64,000 bases of DNA from Pseudonocardia parietis. GTDB lineage: Bacteria; Actinomycetota; Actinomycetes; Mycobacteriales; Pseudonocardiaceae. The DNA is taken from the NCBI RefSeq assembly GCF_017876315.1, contig NZ_JAGINU010000001.1:1612001-1676000 (forward strand). The letters are read 5' to 3'. Made by a program: the position numbers and the translations under genes. The notes beneath the pieces are model-generated. The model did no database searches, was not told where the DNA came from, and worked only from the letters and a program-made list of their open reading frames with translations. Shown piece after piece: positions 24,963-31,821 of the stretch (position 1 is the stretch's first letter; the number at the start of each line of letters is the position of its first letter).

Positions 24963-25562
24963 TCAGAACACCAACGTGAGATTCTCGTGGATCTGGTCGG
25001 AGTCGAGCAGGTTGATCTGCTTGAGCTTGATCCGCCATCCGTCCTCGGTCGCCCGCAGAACGTGGCCGTACCAGCCCGGGTAGGTCTTGGTGACCCCCGC
25101 ACGGAACTCGTGCACCACGACGTTGGAGCGGACCAGCTGCTCCCCGGTCGCGGGGTCGACGGTGGTCTCGACGTTGCCGATCACTCGCCGGGTCCGCGAC
25201 GCCGGGATCTGGCTGAACGCCAGCCCGGTGCGCAACCAGTAGACCCGGTCGGTGAGGCGGCGCCGGTCGTCGAAGGCGTGCGAGACCTCGACGGCCGGGT
25301 CCCCGCCACCGGCGGTGACCGGCACCCAGTAGAGACAGTCGTCGGTGAAGTGCTCGAGCCAGTCGTTGAAGCGGCCCTCGTCGATCAGGCGGGCTTCGCG
25401 GGTGAGGAAGGACTGGACCCCCACGATCTCGTCGGTGCCAGCGCTAGGCCAGTCCTCGCGCAGCAGCGCGCACTGGCGGGCCAGCTCGGCGTAGTACTGC
25501 TGGTCCACGTGGTACGACCACGACGAGGTGTCGGCGTACTCGGCGGGAATGCGGCTGCTCAT
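24963..25562 (-). CDS. Rieske aromatic-ring-hydroxylating dioxygenase, beta subunit
   Basis: A 199-residue protein of the ring-hydroxylating dioxygenase beta family (cystatin-like/NTF2 fold). Typical segments are EARLIDEGRFNDWLEHFTDD, then CLYWVPVT, RVIGNVETT and GWRIKLKQINLLDSDQ. The beta subunit has no cofactor and stabilises the alpha3beta3 hexamer. The ATG at 25562 overlaps the alpha stop codon (ATGA); an upstream start would intrude into the alpha gene and is rejected. Confidence 0.9.
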   Translation of the reverse strand: MSSRIPAEYADTSSWSYHVDQQYYAELARQCALLREDWPSAGTDEIVGVQSFLTREARLIDEGRFNDWLEHFTDDCLYWVPVTAGGGDPAVEVSHAFDDRRRLTDRVYWLRTGLAFSQIPASRTRRVIGNVETTVDPATGEQLVRSNVVVHEFRAGVTKTYPGWYGHVLRATEDGWRIKLKQINLLDSDQIHENLTLVF

Positions 25563-26887
25563 CGTGTGCTGTCCTCGCTCATCATCTCCAGCCATGCGGC
25601 GTAGTAGCGACGCATGTGCAACTCATCGGTCGCTCGGCTCGACACCACGCCGTCCGGGCCGACCTCCTGCCAGCCGGGTATTCCCAGGCCGCGGTTCATC
25701 AGGATCCACTCGGCCTCGGGGGCTGTAAGGCCGCGCTGGACCTCTTCGAAGTTGGCCTGGTCGTCGGGTTCGCCGAAGGACGGGAAGTCCTCCTGAGTGC
25801 GCATTCGCATCGTGTTCACCTCGGGCGGCACCCCGCCGATGGCGGTGGCGTGCCAGGTGAGCTGGGTGCGCTCCACCCCGAGTGGCTCGATGACCTGGAT
25901 CTGGTTCCCGATGATCAGCAGGTTCGGGAAGATGCTCAGGTTGATCTGTGAGCCGATGGCCAGATCGAGCAGCCGGTCGGCGTCGTCGCCGTGCTCGGCG
26001 CGGATCTTCTCCTCGAACCGCTCGCGGCCCGGTTGAGGGCGCTGGTTCGCCCAGAAGCTGCCCGGGCCGTCGTAGTTGGGCCGCTGGTCGATCACACTGT
26101 GCCCATTGCCGAGCATGTAGGTGCGCATCGGCCCCTCGTCCGGCGAGACGCCGAAGTAGGACATGTCCTTGCTGTCGCCCATCCGGGAGGCCATCTCCAG
26201 CAGGGAGCGGTGCGAGAACGCCGGGTGGTAGCCGTCGCCGGCGTTGTCGTAGGCGAGCTTCCAGTTGCCGCGGTAGCCCATCCGGTTCGCTGCGCTGCGG
26301 ACGATCACCTCGCCCTCAGGCGCGCGGTCGATCCAGTAGTCGAGCCAGCCGGCCGCAGGGCCGAGCCAGTCCACCACCGACGGGGCAGACTCGTTGAGCG
26401 TGCCGAAGACGAACCCGCGGTAGGACTCCACCCGGGCCACCTTGTACAGCCCGTGCTCAGAACGGTCGAAGTCCTCGCCGTAGCCCTGGGGCCACGGCGT
26501 CCCGACCAGCTCACCGGTGTTGCGGAACGTCCACCCGTGGTACGGGCACTGGAAGCTCTTCGCGATGCCGCTCTCCTCCCGGCACAGCGTCGCCGCCCGG
26601 TGGCTACACCGGTTGAACACCGCATGCAGGGCGCCCTTCCTGTCACGGGTGACGATCACGGGGCGCATCCCCATCCGGACCGAGAGGAAGGAGTTCGGTT
26701 CCGGCAGCTGCGACTCGTGCGCCAGGTAGACCCACGAGCGCCCGCCGAAGACCTTCACCATCTCCTCGGCGAAGACCGCCGGGTCGGTGTAGAGCGTCCG
26801 GTGCACCCGGTCCTCGCGCACCAGCGCCGCGTAGTCGGTGCGGGCCGGCGCCGGGATTCCGGACAGAAAGTCGCGTTGAAGTGTCAT
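25559..26887 (-). CDS. Rieske non-heme iron dioxygenase, alpha subunit
   Basis: A 442-residue catalytic subunit. The Rieske [2Fe-2S] site is C94-S-H96 and C114-P-Y-H117. The mononuclear iron site is H221 and H226, with the bridging D218 (NAGDGYHPAFSH), the same spacing as in naphthalene dioxygenase. The length fits the family. It is the first gene of a coupled block (alpha, beta, small protein, amidotransferase, ligase), the same set of functions as in aniline dioxygenase clusters. It should add O2 to an aromatic or gamma-glutamylated amine. The ATG at 26887 is preferred because it starts the family-like region. The divergent GntR regulator suggests control from the shared upstream region. 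Confidence 0.9.
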   Translation of the reverse strand: MTLQRDFLSGIPAPARTDYAALVREDRVHRTLYTDPAVFAEEMVKVFGGRSWVYLAHESQLPEPNSFLSVRMGMRPVIVTRDRKGALHAVFNRCSHRAATLCREESGIAKSFQCPYHGWTFRNTGELVGTPWPQGYGEDFDRSEHGLYKVARVESYRGFVFGTLNESAPSVVDWLGPAAGWLDYWIDRAPEGEVIVRSAANRMGYRGNWKLAYDNAGDGYHPAFSHRSLLEMASRMGDSKDMSYFGVSPDEGPMRTYMLGNGHSVIDQRPNYDGPGSFWANQRPQPGRERFEEKIRAEHGDDADRLLDLAIGSQINLSIFPNLLIIGNQIQVIEPLGVERTQLTWHATAIGGVPPEVNTMRMRTQEDFPSFGEPDDQANFEEVQRGLTAPEAEWILMNRGLGIPGWQEVGPDGVVSSRATDELHMRRYYAAWLEMMSEDSTR

Positions 26888-27246
26888 CACTCGCTCCGAG
26901 ACGGGTGGGTAGGGGCGCGTCGGGTACGGCCGCGGCCGCACCTGGCCGACCGTCGGACAGATCGGAACCACGGAGACGTCCGGTACTGCCGGGTTCTGGC
27001 TCGGCCGAACGGCGTCGCGGGAACGACGCCCAGCTCCAGGTCCGTAGAACGTCGAGGCCGACCGGGATCCCGTTCCAGATGGGCGGGGTCGAGGCGAACT
27101 CCGAGTTCCGTGTTTCGTATACGGTGGAGCATGGCGGACGATCCGAGATCGCGCAAGCACTAGACTCGGTCACGAGCGGTGGAACGCTCTGATGCCGTCC
27201 GCAGCGGCGCCGAGGTCGGCCCGCGCCGGCGCAGGACCTGCGACCG
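26888..27246. promoter_or_regulatory. Divergent control region between the dioxygenase operon and the GntR gene
   Basis: This 359-bp region has no gene. It contains the palindrome CGTATACG at 27116-27123, described separately, and TAGACT at 27161-27166, a possible -10 for rightward GntR transcription. TATACG within the palindrome could act as -10 for leftward dioxygenase transcription. The -35 elements are not clear. Confidence 0.55.
27116..27123. promoter_or_regulatory. Candidate GntR/FCD operator (CGTATACG)
   Basis: An 8-bp perfect palindrome in the sequence TTTCGTATACGGTG, between the divergent dioxygenase and GntR genes. Operators of GntR proteins of the FadR/FCD group often centre on GTATAC or GT-N-AC symmetry. 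The site lies about 125 bp from the GntR start and 229 bp from the dioxygenase start and would suit control of both. Confidence 0.5.
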
Positions 27247-27930
27247 GTGACGACGGACGACGGACGTGGAGGTCGTGGCATGGTGCTCCAGCCCATCGGA
27301 CGCGGGGGGACTCCCGTGGCCGACGAGGCCTACCGCCGCATCAGCGAGGCGATGCTCGCCGGTGACCTCCCCCCGGGATCACGCCTGGTCATGGACGTCC
27401 TGGCCGAACGGCTGGAGATCAGCCGCACCCCGGTGCGAGACGCGCTGCGCCGCCTGGAACGAGAGGGTCTGGTCGAGCCGACCGGCCGCAAGGGCTACAC
27501 GGTGCGCGCCATCGCCGACGCCGACCTGGAGCACCTCTACGAGTCCCGAATCGCGGTCGAGGCCTTCTCCGCGAGGCGGGTGGCCGAACTCGGTGAGCCG
27601 GCGGTCCGCATCGTCGAGCAGGCGATCGAGGACGCCGTCAAGGGCGGGGCGCACAGCGCAGCCGAGACATACCACCTGAACCGCATGATCCACCGGTCTG
27701 TCGTCGAGGCCTCTGCGAATCCGATTTTGGTCGAGATGTTCGACAGCGTGTGGGACCGCGCCAAGGCGCTGCAGATCTTCGAGCAGTTCCACAAGCTCGC
27801 CGACGATGCCGGACGTCTGCTGGCCGAGCACTACGAGCTGACTGACGCGATGCGGGTCGGCCCGGACCACGCCTACGAGGTCATGCACCAGCACATAACC
27901 TTCGGGTACAAAGCCCACAAAGACGGCTGA
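27247..27930 (+). CDS. GntR family regulator with FCD domain
   Basis: A 227-residue regulator from a GTG; a later ATG at 27280 is an alternative. The winged helix is about 25-92 (ADEAYRRISEAMLAGDLPPG, then ISRTPVRDALRRLEREGLVE). The FCD effector domain follows (about 95-215), with metal or ligand residues in LYESRIAVEAFSARRVAE, then YHLNRMIHRSVVEASANP and EVMHQHI. It points away from the dioxygenase operon and probably represses it until an organic-acid-like or amine-derived inducer binds. It is the only plus-strand cargo gene and the last gene before the right border. Confidence 0.88.
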   Translation: MTTDDGRGGRGMVLQPIGRGGTPVADEAYRRISEAMLAGDLPPGSRLVMDVLAERLEISRTPVRDALRRLEREGLVEPTGRKGYTVRAIADADLEHLYESRIAVEAFSARRVAELGEPAVRIVEQAIEDAVKGGAHSAAETYHLNRMIHRSVVEASANPILVEMFDSVWDRAKALQIFEQFHKLADDAGRLLAEHYELTDAMRVGPDHAYEVMHQHITFGYKAHKDG

Positions 27931-28226
27931 CCGCACAGAGCGAATGCCGTAGGTGCCAATCACCGGCCTTCACCGCCCGCACCGTCGGCCAGGGCGCGAA
28001 CCTCGTCGGTCTGGGCCCCCGGATCGGCGTTGCAGTCGCTGTCCTGGGGTGCCTGAGCGGATCAGGTTGGGGCCCCTCGTGTCCTGTGGACGTCCTCGCT
28101 GCGGTCGCAGTGCGGTCGCACACTGCTTCGGACTCGCTGCGTCGGGAGAGGACGGGGCGGACATCACTGGCCTTCTGACCATTGGGAATCCGACTCAGCG
28201 CTACGCTTTCCTACGTCAGATCTCTG
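27931..28226. other. Right end of the island, no gene expressed in the integrated form
   Basis: About 300 bp between the GntR stop and the right attachment repeat. It holds the paired repeats at 28100-28120. Bases 28164-28226 on the minus strand encode the integrase tail (QRSDVGKRSAESDSQWSEGQ, then TGA at 28164) that would be used only in the circular form. I see no other coding sequence. Confidence 0.65.
28100..28120. repeat. Right paired 10-bp repeat, candidate integrase arm site
   Basis: TGCGGTCGCA occurs at 28100-28109 and 28111-28120, an 11-bp period, about 107 bp inside the right attachment core. It matches the left pair at 2433-2453 in sequence, spacing and orientation. Confidence 0.6.
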
Positions 28227-28266
28227 AAGGAGTTCCAGCGGGTCGGGCTGAACTTGCGGACCTGAC
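28224..28266. repeat. Right attachment repeat (second copy of the guaB3 3' end)
   Basis: This encodes LKEFQRVGLNLRT and a stop, an orphan copy of the guaB3 C-terminus with no guaB3 body upstream. It differs from the left copy at three wobble positions (CTG for CTC twice, TTG for CTG). It marks where host sequence resumes. The left copy would be the one brought by the element, with the original host end displaced here, though the reverse cannot be excluded. Confidence 0.93.
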
Positions 28267-28327
28267 CGTCCGGGTGTTCGCCCGTGCCGGGGCGGACGCA
28301 TGCTGGCGGTGTCCGCTGCCTCGCGGG

Positions 28328-28378
28328 CCGAACAGGTGCGCGGGATGAACCGCTGCACCGCCCAGAAGATCCACATCG
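28328..28378 (-). pseudogene. Possible remnant of an ABC-2 permease gene
   Basis: Bases 28352-28374 are identical over 23 bases to 31275-31297 inside the ABC permease gene and in the same orientation. A shorter shared stretch (GAACAGG then GCGC) lies just to the left in both, with about eight extra bases here. On the minus strand it reads WIFWAVQ, as does the permease (TEWIFWAVQQ). The likeness is too short to call a gene. It may be scar sequence from a lost paralogue or a local duplication. Confidence 0.35.
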
Positions 28379-28543
28379 GCCCATGGCCGACGTTTGCCGA
28401 CCGTCGGGTCGGGCAACCCGTCGTCAGGAGCGTCGCCGGCGTGCGCGACGCGTTCCGGGGCGCGGGCAGGATGCTCCGCCCCGGCCGGAGCCACCCGGAA
28501 CAGCGGCGGAGACCTGTGCCCGCGACAGGAGAGGAACGTGTCC

Positions 28544-29926
28544 ATGTCTGCCTACGTGACGTCGAACCCGGCGACCGGCCGGACCGAGAAGGAGTTCCCC
28601 GAGCTCGACGACGCAGGGGTCACCGACGTCCTGAACCGTTCGCACGGCGCCTACGCCGGCTGGCGCGGGACGCCGGTGAGCGAGCGTGCAGAGATCCTCA
28701 CCCGGGTCGCCGACGCCTACGAGTCCCGCCGGGACGAGCTGGCCACGCTGATCGCGACCGAGATGGGCAAGCCGATGAAGGAGGCCGCCGGCGAGGTCAA
28801 GCTCGCCGGCGCGATCTACCGCTGGTACGCCGAGCACGGACCGGATCTGCTGAAGCAGGAAGTGCTCGATCCGCAGGGGGCGCAGGAGTCCCTGGTCGAG
28901 ACCGAGGCGATCGGCTCGCTGATCGGGGTGATGCCGTGGAACTTCCCCTACTACCAGGTGGCCCGGTTCGCCGCACCCAACCTCATGGTGGGCAACACGA
29001 TCATCCTGAAGCACGCCCCGATCTGCGCGGCTTCCTCGCAGGTCATGGCGGAGATCTTCCATGCCGCCGGTGTGCCGGAGGACGCCTACATCAACGTGTT
29101 CGCGACCAACGAGCAGATCGCCGACATGATCGCGGATCCGCGTGTGCAGGGGATTTCACTGACCGGTAGCGAGCGCGCCGGCTCCTCGGTGGCCGAGACC
29201 GCCGGCCGGAACCTGAAGAAGGCGGTCCTGGAGCTCGGCGGTTCCGACCCCATGATCGTTCTCGACGACGGTGACCTCGAGCGGACCGCCACGGTCGCCG
29301 CCAAGGCCCGTCTGATGAACGCCGGCCAGGCCTGCAACTCCCCGAAGCGGATGATCGTGCCGAAGGACAAGGTCGACGACTTCGTCTCGGTCCTCGTCCG
29401 GACGTTCGAGTCCGCCCAGGTGGGAGACCCCACGGATCCGGGCACGCAGGTCGGCCCGCTGTCGTCGGTCCGTGCCCGGGACGGGGTGGTCGCGCAGGTC
29501 GAGCGCGCCGTCCAGCAGGGCGCCACCCTCCACACCGGGGGCGACGCGATGAGCGGCGACGGGGCCTTCATCCGCCCGGCCGTGCTGACCGGGGTCACCA
29601 AGGACATGGACGCCTACTCCGAGGAGATCTTCGGACCGGTCGCCGTGGTCTACGGCGTCGACTCGGTCGACGACGCCGTCACGCTCGCCAACGACGTGAG
29701 CTTCGGGCTCAGCGGATCGGTGTGGGGCAGCGACATCGACCGTGCCCAGGAGGTCGCCGACCGGCTCGAGGTGGGCATGGCCTACGTCAACGAGCACGGC
29801 ACCACGCTTCCCGGCCTGCCCTTCGGCGGCGTCAAGCGGTCCGGCTTCGGCCGTGAACTCGGCCGATGGGGAATGGGCGAGTTCGTCAACACCCGGCTGC
29901 GCCGGACCGCCAGGTCGAAGGGCTAG
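28544..29926 (+). CDS. NAD(P)-dependent aldehyde dehydrogenase, succinate-semialdehyde dehydrogenase type
   Basis: A 460-residue ALDH. The catalytic residues are E230 (VLELGGSDP) and C264 (NAGQACNSPKRM); the oxyanion Asn is in MPWNFPYYQV and the cofactor loop is LTGSERAGSSVAE. The C-terminus shows LPFGGVKRSGFGRELG. The compact N-terminus and the sequence as a whole are closest to the short SSADH-like group (GabD/Sad), which oxidises succinic semialdehyde to succinate in GABA and polyamine breakdown. The ATG at 28544 has AGGAG about 11 bases upstream. It is just outside the island's right repeat, so it is host DNA, though it could still handle an aldehyde made by island enzymes. Confidence 0.88.
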   Translation: MSAYVTSNPATGRTEKEFPELDDAGVTDVLNRSHGAYAGWRGTPVSERAEILTRVADAYESRRDELATLIATEMGKPMKEAAGEVKLAGAIYRWYAEHGPDLLKQEVLDPQGAQESLVETEAIGSLIGVMPWNFPYYQVARFAAPNLMVGNTIILKHAPICAASSQVMAEIFHAAGVPEDAYINVFATNEQIADMIADPRVQGISLTGSERAGSSVAETAGRNLKKAVLELGGSDPMIVLDDGDLERTATVAAKARLMNAGQACNSPKRMIVPKDKVDDFVSVLVRTFESAQVGDPTDPGTQVGPLSSVRARDGVVAQVERAVQQGATLHTGGDAMSGDGAFIRPAVLTGVTKDMDAYSEEIFGPVAVVYGVDSVDDAVTLANDVSFGLSGSVWGSDIDRAQEVADRLEVGMAYVNEHGTTLPGLPFGGVKRSGFGRELGRWGMGEFVNTRLRRTARSKG

Positions 29927-30414
29927 CCGGATCCGGTGACCGTCGCGAGGAAGCCGGCCGCCCGCTCCCGCAGACCCGCTCGGCGCTCGTCGACGGTGAC
30001 GCCGGGGGTCGGGCGCACCGCGGGCGTCGGCACCGCGCCGACGTGCTGCACGCAGGCCAGGTCGGCACAGATGTAGGTGCCCACGGTGTCGCCCTGGCGC
30101 CCGGCCGCACCCCGGCGGGCCGCGGCGAACAGCGCCACCCCGCCGACGGTGTGCGTGGTGCGGCAGAGCGCGCACATCGCGGCGGCCCGGGTGCCGCCGG
30201 CCGAGGCCCGCAGCAGAACCCCCACGGGGCCGTCCTCGGTGGGCACCAGCAGCACGCCCCGGCCCGGGGCCTTCGGGTCCCGCCAGCCGTGCACGTCCTC
30301 GAGCCCGTCCGGGTCGAGTTCGCGGACCCACGTCGGGACTGTCATGCGGGCCGCCTCGCCGCGTGAGCAGTTGCTCATGCTGCGGCGGATCCGGATCTCG
30401 GTCGAGCTGGTCAC
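29923..30414 (-). CDS. FBP (FusB/EF-G-binding-like) zinc-finger domain protein
   Basis: A 163-residue protein from a GTG. The N-terminus (TEIRIRRSMSNCSRGEAARM, then HGWRDPKAPGRG) and the C-terminal treble-clef zinc finger with C81, C84, C116 and C121 (CALCRTTH, YICADLAC) fit the FBP family, related to the EF-G-binding proteins that rescue ribosomes from fusidic acid. Its role in actinobacteria is not established. The stop codons of this gene and the ALDH gene overlap head-on (29923-29926). The GTG at 30414 is chosen because the family begins at TEIRxR; an ATG at 30345 would remove conserved residues. Confidence 0.78.
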   Translation of the reverse strand: MTSSTEIRIRRSMSNCSRGEAARMTVPTWVRELDPDGLEDVHGWRDPKAPGRGVLLVPTEDGPVGVLLRASAGGTRAAAMCALCRTTHTVGGVALFAAARRGAAGRQGDTVGTYICADLACVQHVGAVPTPAVRPTPGVTVDERRAGLRERAAGFLATVTGSG

Positions 30415-30512
30415 GTCGGGGCAGGCTAGGCGCCGCGTCGTGTGGCGGTCCACCGGATTCCGTGCGGGTAGGTTCGGTCGTCGACACCGACGTCACGAGA
30501 GGAGCGGCCGCC

Positions 30513-30947
30513 ATGAGCCGACCGACGGCCGCAGGCGCGATGGGCGGGGGCCGCGCGTTCGTGGATGCGACCGGCACCCCGGTACCGCTGCGCGGGCCGG
30601 TGCGGCAGGTGGTCGCCACCGACGCGACCGTCGGGGCGCTGCTGCTCGAGCTGGGAGCCCGGCTGGTCGGCGTCGCCGGGACCCTGGACGGCGTCGAACA
30701 GGTGGGTGACGAGCGCGCCCCGGACCCGGCGGCGGTCGCGGCGGTCCGCCCGGACGTCGTCGTCACCGGCTGCGCGGACGGCGGGTACGACCTGGCCGAC
30801 CCGAGGCTGCTGGGCCGGTTGCGGGAGATCGCCCCGGTCGTCGCCGTCGATCTGGGGCGGCGCGCCGAGACCAGCGCGGACCTGCGGGCCCTGCTCGGCG
30901 CGGTGCAGCCCCCGCCGCTGCGCTCCCGCGGCCGGCACGAGGGCTGA
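30513..30947 (+). CDS. Truncated periplasmic-binding-protein-like (BtuF/TroA-type) domain protein
   Basis: A 144-residue protein with a GAGAGGAG ribosome site before its ATG. It contains a typical N-lobe of siderophore/cobalamin binding proteins: RQVVATDATVGALLLELGAR, then LVGVAGTLDGVEQVG, then RPDVVVTGCADGGYDLADPR and RLREIAPVVAVDLG. Full-length members have about 300 residues, a signal peptide and a second lobe; this has neither export signal nor second lobe. It may be a degenerated transporter remnant or a small cytoplasmic protein. No permease of the BtuC type is adjacent. Confidence 0.65.
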   Translation: MSRPTAAGAMGGGRAFVDATGTPVPLRGPVRQVVATDATVGALLLELGARLVGVAGTLDGVEQVGDERAPDPAAVAAVRPDVVVTGCADGGYDLADPRLLGRLREIAPVVAVDLGRRAETSADLRALLGAVQPPPLRSRGRHEG

Positions 30948-30952
30948 GCCGA

Positions 30953-31027
30953 GGCCGGTGATCACCGGTCGTGGAGTGGAGCGTTCGCCAGCCGGACGCA
31001 ACACTCCACGACCGTCGATCACCGGCC
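30953..31027. repeat. Long imperfect inverted repeat between convergent genes
   Basis: A 31-base arm at 30953-30983 and its complement at 30997-31027 agree at 27 of 31 positions, with a 13-base loop. The outer part (GGCCGGTGATC) and inner part (GGTCGTGGAGTG) match exactly. It lies between the binding-protein-like ORF and the convergent ABC permease, so it may be a bidirectional terminator. The size and interior structure also resemble a REP-like palindromic intergenic element. Confidence 0.6.
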
Positions 31028-31032
31028 GGTGC

Positions 31033-31821
31033 TCAGATCGTGGCCCCGCGGATCGCGCGGACGCCGACGGTCAGCCCGACCGCCGCCGTCACCACTGCGG
31101 CGACGAAGCCCCCGAGCACCGCGGGATCGGCGAAGCTCCCCGCGAACAGCGCCCGCTCCGCGTCCACGATGTAGGTCAGCGGGTTCACCAGCGAGGCGAT
31201 CTGCATCCACTCCGGTCCGGTCTCCAGCGGCAGCATCATCCCGGAGAGGATCAGCAGCGGGAACAGGAGCGCCTGCTGCACCGCCCAGAAGATCCACTCG
31301 GTCCTCCGGGCCGCGATCGCGAGCGCGTAGGACAGCGCCCCGACCCCGACCCCGAAGACGCCGAGCAGCACCAGCCCGACCACGACGTGCAGCGGGTACA
31401 GCGCGAAGCCGAACGGGACCGCGATCAGCGTGACGATCGCGGCCTGCACGACCAGCGGCGTCAGCTCCTTGAGCGCCCGCCCGGCCATCAGCGAGGACCG
31501 GGACAGCGGTGTCGCAAGCATCCGCTCGAAGGCCCCGGTCATGATCTCGAACTGCAGGTTCGCGCCGGTCATCGACGTCCCGAACATCGTGATCATGACG
31601 ATCACGCCGGGCAGGAACCACTGCAGCGACGATCCGCCGAACATGGCGCCGTCGCCCGCGAGACCGGACAGCAGCGGTCCGAACAGGCCCAGGAACACCA
31701 GTGGCTGGAGCAGGCTGAAGATCAACGAGAACGGGTCCCGGACGATCGTCAGGGTTTCCCGCCACCACACGTTGCGGATGTCGGTGAGGACGCCGGTGGC
31801 CCGGGGCACGGCGATACTCAT
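31033..31821 (-). CDS. ABC-2 type transporter permease (DrrB-like)
   Basis: A 262-residue integral membrane protein with six predicted segments (for example PFSLIFSLLQPLVFLGLFG, WFLPGVIVMITMFGTSMTGA, and the final LGGFVAAVVTAAVGLTVGVR). The conserved ABC-2 stretch is FERMLATPLSRSSLMAGRAL. It starts at an ATG overlapping the stop of the ATPase gene (ATGA), the usual drrAB arrangement. Such pairs export drugs or lipids from the cytoplasm. Confidence 0.9.
   Translation of the reverse strand: MSIAVPRATGVLTDIRNVWWRETLTIVRDPFSLIFSLLQPLVFLGLFGPLLSGLAGDGAMFGGSSLQWFLPGVIVMITMFGTSMTGANLQFEIMTGAFERMLATPLSRSSLMAGRALKELTPLVVQAAIVTLIAVPFGFALYPLHVVVGLVLLGVFGVGVGALSYALAIAARRTEWIFWAVQQALLFPLLILSGMMLPLETGPEWMQIASLVNPLTYIVDAERALFAGSFADPAVLGGFVAAVVTAAVGLTVGVRAIRGATI

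Larger units (their letters stand above)
2330..28266. mobile_element. Integrated catabolic genomic island, about 25.9 kb, inserted in the 3' end of guaB3
   Basis: The borders are the 40-bp direct repeats at 2330-2369 and 28227-28266. An intact tyrosine integrase gene lies against the left border, and matching arm-like repeat pairs lie inside both ends. Cargo: an IclR, a LuxR and a GntR regulator; two HyuA/HyuB pairs; two M24 proteins; an FMO; an NCS1 transporter; an SDR; a two-subunit Rieske oxygenase with ferredoxin and reductase; a glutamine-synthetase-like ligase; a class I amidotransferase; and one small unknown protein. No relaxase, replication or conjugation gene is visible, so this looks like a genomic island mobilised by its own integrase, not a self-transmissible element. 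Confidence 0.88.
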
